Below are positions 14,615-16,096 of a stretch of DNA of 16,096 nt, in pieces. Origin of the DNA: Entophlyctis helioformis. Its lineage: Eukaryota; Chytridiomycota; Chytridiomycetes; Chytridiales; Chytriomycetaceae. Where the stretch lies: the NCBI GenBank assembly GCA_025526915.1, contig JAHLKH010000381.1, positions 1-16,096 on the forward strand. The letters are read 5' to 3'. The position numbers were made by a program, and so were the translations under genes. Position 1 is the stretch's first letter; each line of letters begins with the position of its first letter. Under the pieces are notes generated by a model that searched no databases, was not told the origin of the DNA, and saw only the letters and a program-made list of their open reading frames with translations.

Positions 14615-16096
14615 ATGCCGCATCCAACCACCACAACCGCCTTCGACCCGCAGAGCATCGTGGGCACCACGCTGCACAGTCCCCGTCTGGGCCCGCTCGT
14701 CGTGCAGCGCATCATCGGCTCTGGCGCCTTTGCCGCCGCCGTCTTTGCCGCCCAGTCGCTGTCGCCGCCATACACCACGTTTGCCGTCAAGCGCATCGCA
14801 TTCTCGCCGCTGCCGTCGCCTGTGGCAGTGTCGGCGTGCAACGGCTGCGACCAGCTGGCGACGTCTGCCTCGTGCGGATCGTCGTGCTCGTCGTGCTCTT
14901 CATGCTCCTCATGGTCGTCAACGTCGCTGCACTCTGCTGGCCAGACTGCTCCGTCCACATCCCCCGTGTCGTCGACGGCCGGCCCGTCCACGTCCATGGC
15001 CACGCTGTTCGCCAACGCCCTCTCGCTCGTCTGCAACAGCGCCAGCACCGCCCTGCCGGCCCTTGCAGGCTCAAACACGACGGCAAACACAGCCGCCAAT
15101 GGCCATGCAGCCGACACGGCACACGCTCACGCTCAGGCTGTCGCACAGGCAGTCGCACACGCACACGAACAGGCACACGCACATGCAGTCGCCAAGGCAC
15201 AGCGGCTGCGTGCCAAGGAGCGCGACGCCGTGCTCAAGGAGCTGCGCTTCATGTCGGCGCTGGCCGGCCTGCGGTCTGTCGTGGCGCTGTACGACTGCAT
15301 CGAGACCGACTCGCACATGGACATTGTCATGGAGCTGTGCGCCACCGATCTGTTCCACTCGCTGTCGTCGTCTGCGGCCGTCCAAGTGCAGCACCCGCAC
15401 CCGCACCTGGACCCGCAGCTGCATGCGCAGTCATCGCTGTCGCATAGCATTGCAACCGGTGGCGTGCAGCACCCGGACCTGGCGCGCGAGCTGATCCTGC
15501 AGCTCATCGACGCCGTCAGCGACTGCCACGCGCGCGGCGTGTTCCACCGCGACCTCAAGCCCGAGAACATTCTGGTCTCGGAGACGGATCTGTGTCTCAA
15601 GCTGGTCGACTTTGGCCTTGCGTCGCACGAGCGGCTGTCGTCGCAGTTTGGCTGCGGCTCGCTGCGCTACATGGCTCCCGAGTGTGCCTCTCCCGTGCTG
15701 CTCGCTGCAGTCAACGACAACATCAATGACAACGACAACGACTACAACGCTGCAGGCAGCGCTGTCGAGTTTGCGCCGTACGACTGCTGCCTCGACGACA
15801 TCTGGTCGGTCGGCATCCTCGTGCTCAACATCCTCACGGCCAAGAACCCGTGGGAAGTCGCCGACCCAGCCGTCGATGCCAACTACGCCACGTATCTGAC
15901 CGTCAACCGCGCCGACTCGCTCGCCAACACCTTTGGCCTGACCCCCGAGACGGCGCGCGTCGTGGCTGGTCTGCTGCACCCGAACCCTGCACGGCGCTGG
16001 TCGCTGTCTCGTGCTCGTCGCCACGTGGCGTCCATCTCCACCTTTATTGCGCCGCCACCATCGCCCCACCGCCCGCACCTGTTGCTGTGCATGTCG
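14615..16096 (+). CDS. Ser/Thr protein kinase, Ran1/Sks1/Vhs1-like, C-terminus beyond the window
   Basis: Uninterrupted for 494 codons to the right edge, with no intron seen. All kinase landmarks are present: Gly loop GSGAFAAAV (35-43), AVK with Lys59, alpha-C Glu209 in LKELRFM, HRDLKPEN (311-318), DFG (332-334), APE (354-356) and DDIWSVGILVLN. The pattern FGCGSLRYMAPEC in the activation segment, and KNPWEVADPAVDANYATYL after it, are typical of the fungal Ran1/Sks1/Vhs1 group. That group acts in nutrient, glucose and cell-cycle or meiosis decisions. Three insertions interrupt the fold: about 130 residues of Ser/Cys-rich then Ala/His-rich sequence between Lys59 and helix C, a His/Pro/Gln-rich loop near 255-285, and an Asn/Asp-rich loop after APE. 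The start at 14615 is the first ATG after a pyrimidine-rich leader, and the Gly loop follows closely. The catalytic residues are intact, so activity is expected. Confidence 0.88.
   Translation, partial: MPHPTTTTAFDPQSIVGTTLHSPRLGPLVVQRIIGSGAFAAAVFAAQSLSPPYTTFAVKRIAFSPLPSPVAVSACNGCDQLATSASCGSSCSSCSSCSSWSSTSLHSAGQTAPSTSPVSSTAGPSTSMATLFANALSLVCNSASTALPALAGSNTTANTAANGHAADTAHAHAQAVAQAVAHAHEQAHAHAVAKAQRLRAKERDAVLKELRFMSALAGLRSVVALYDCIETDSHMDIVMELCATDLFHSLSSSAAVQVQHPHPHLDPQLHAQSSLSHSIATGGVQHPDLARELILQLIDAVSDCHARGVFHRDLKPENILVSETDLCLKLVDFGLASHERLSSQFGCGSLRYMAPECASPVLLAAVNDNINDNDNDYNAAGSAVEFAPYDCCLDDIWSVGILVLNILTAKNPWEVADPAVDANYATYLTVNRADSLANTFGLTPETARVVAGLLHPNPARRWSLSRARRHVASISTFIAPPPSPHRPHLLLCMS

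Noticed and set aside
14407..15447. Plus-strand frame of 346 codons overlapping the kinase start
   Set aside because: It runs in a different frame from the kinase, which shows every catalytic motif; this one has only His/Arg-rich low complexity.

Overview
The window looks like nuclear DNA from a GC-rich fungus, most likely a zoosporic (chytrid-type) one; this is inferred from gene content, not from a marker gene. Genes carry short GT-AG introns of about 55-175 bp, often with a CTGAC branch-site motif close to the acceptor. A Ran1/Sks1-type kinase points to fungi, and a class C GPCR with a periplasmic-binding ectodomain fits early-diverging fungi rather than Dikarya. A nuclear tRNA-Phe(GAA) without an encoded CCA is present.

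Layout. 1-78: a 9-bp tandem repeat at the window edge. 276-2160 (+): a membrane-bound O-acyltransferase of the ALE1/LPCAT type, whose first two thirds need nine single-base corrections to read through. 2373-3333 (+): a FAR-17a/AIG1-like multi-pass membrane protein in three exons. 3762-4376 (+): an intronless protein with two C2H2 zinc fingers. 4377-5512: a region without a convincing intact gene, holding a copy of a dispersed ~90-bp element, a possible retrotransposon fragment, a GA/GT microsatellite, and tRNA-Phe (minus, 4904-4976).

5513-8293 (-): a secreted leucine-rich-repeat protein in 11 exons. All ten introns are phase 2 and split the same leucine codon of the LRR unit. 8420-11816 (+): a GABA-B-like class C GPCR in six exons with a 265-residue cytosolic tail. 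These two surface/secretory genes are divergent and share about 126 bp between start codons.

11836-12318 (+): an N-terminally truncated DUF1295 (steroid 5-alpha-reductase-like) copy directly behind the GPCR, followed by a full-length DUF1295 paralogue at 12408-13707 (+) with one frameshift in an A5 run. 13708-14614: an intergenic region with two overlapping perfect hairpins. 14615 to the right edge (+): a Ran1/Sks1/Vhs1-like Ser/Thr kinase, cut off at the C-terminus.

Several genes concern membranes (MBOAT, AIG1-like, two DUF1295 copies) or sensing and signalling (LRR, GPCR, kinase), but nothing shows that they form one pathway. The only architectural link I would defend is the divergent LRR/GPCR pair. 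I see no CRISPR array, no intact mobile element and no obviously new multi-gene system. The least familiar parts are the GPCR tail domain and the LRR gene architecture.
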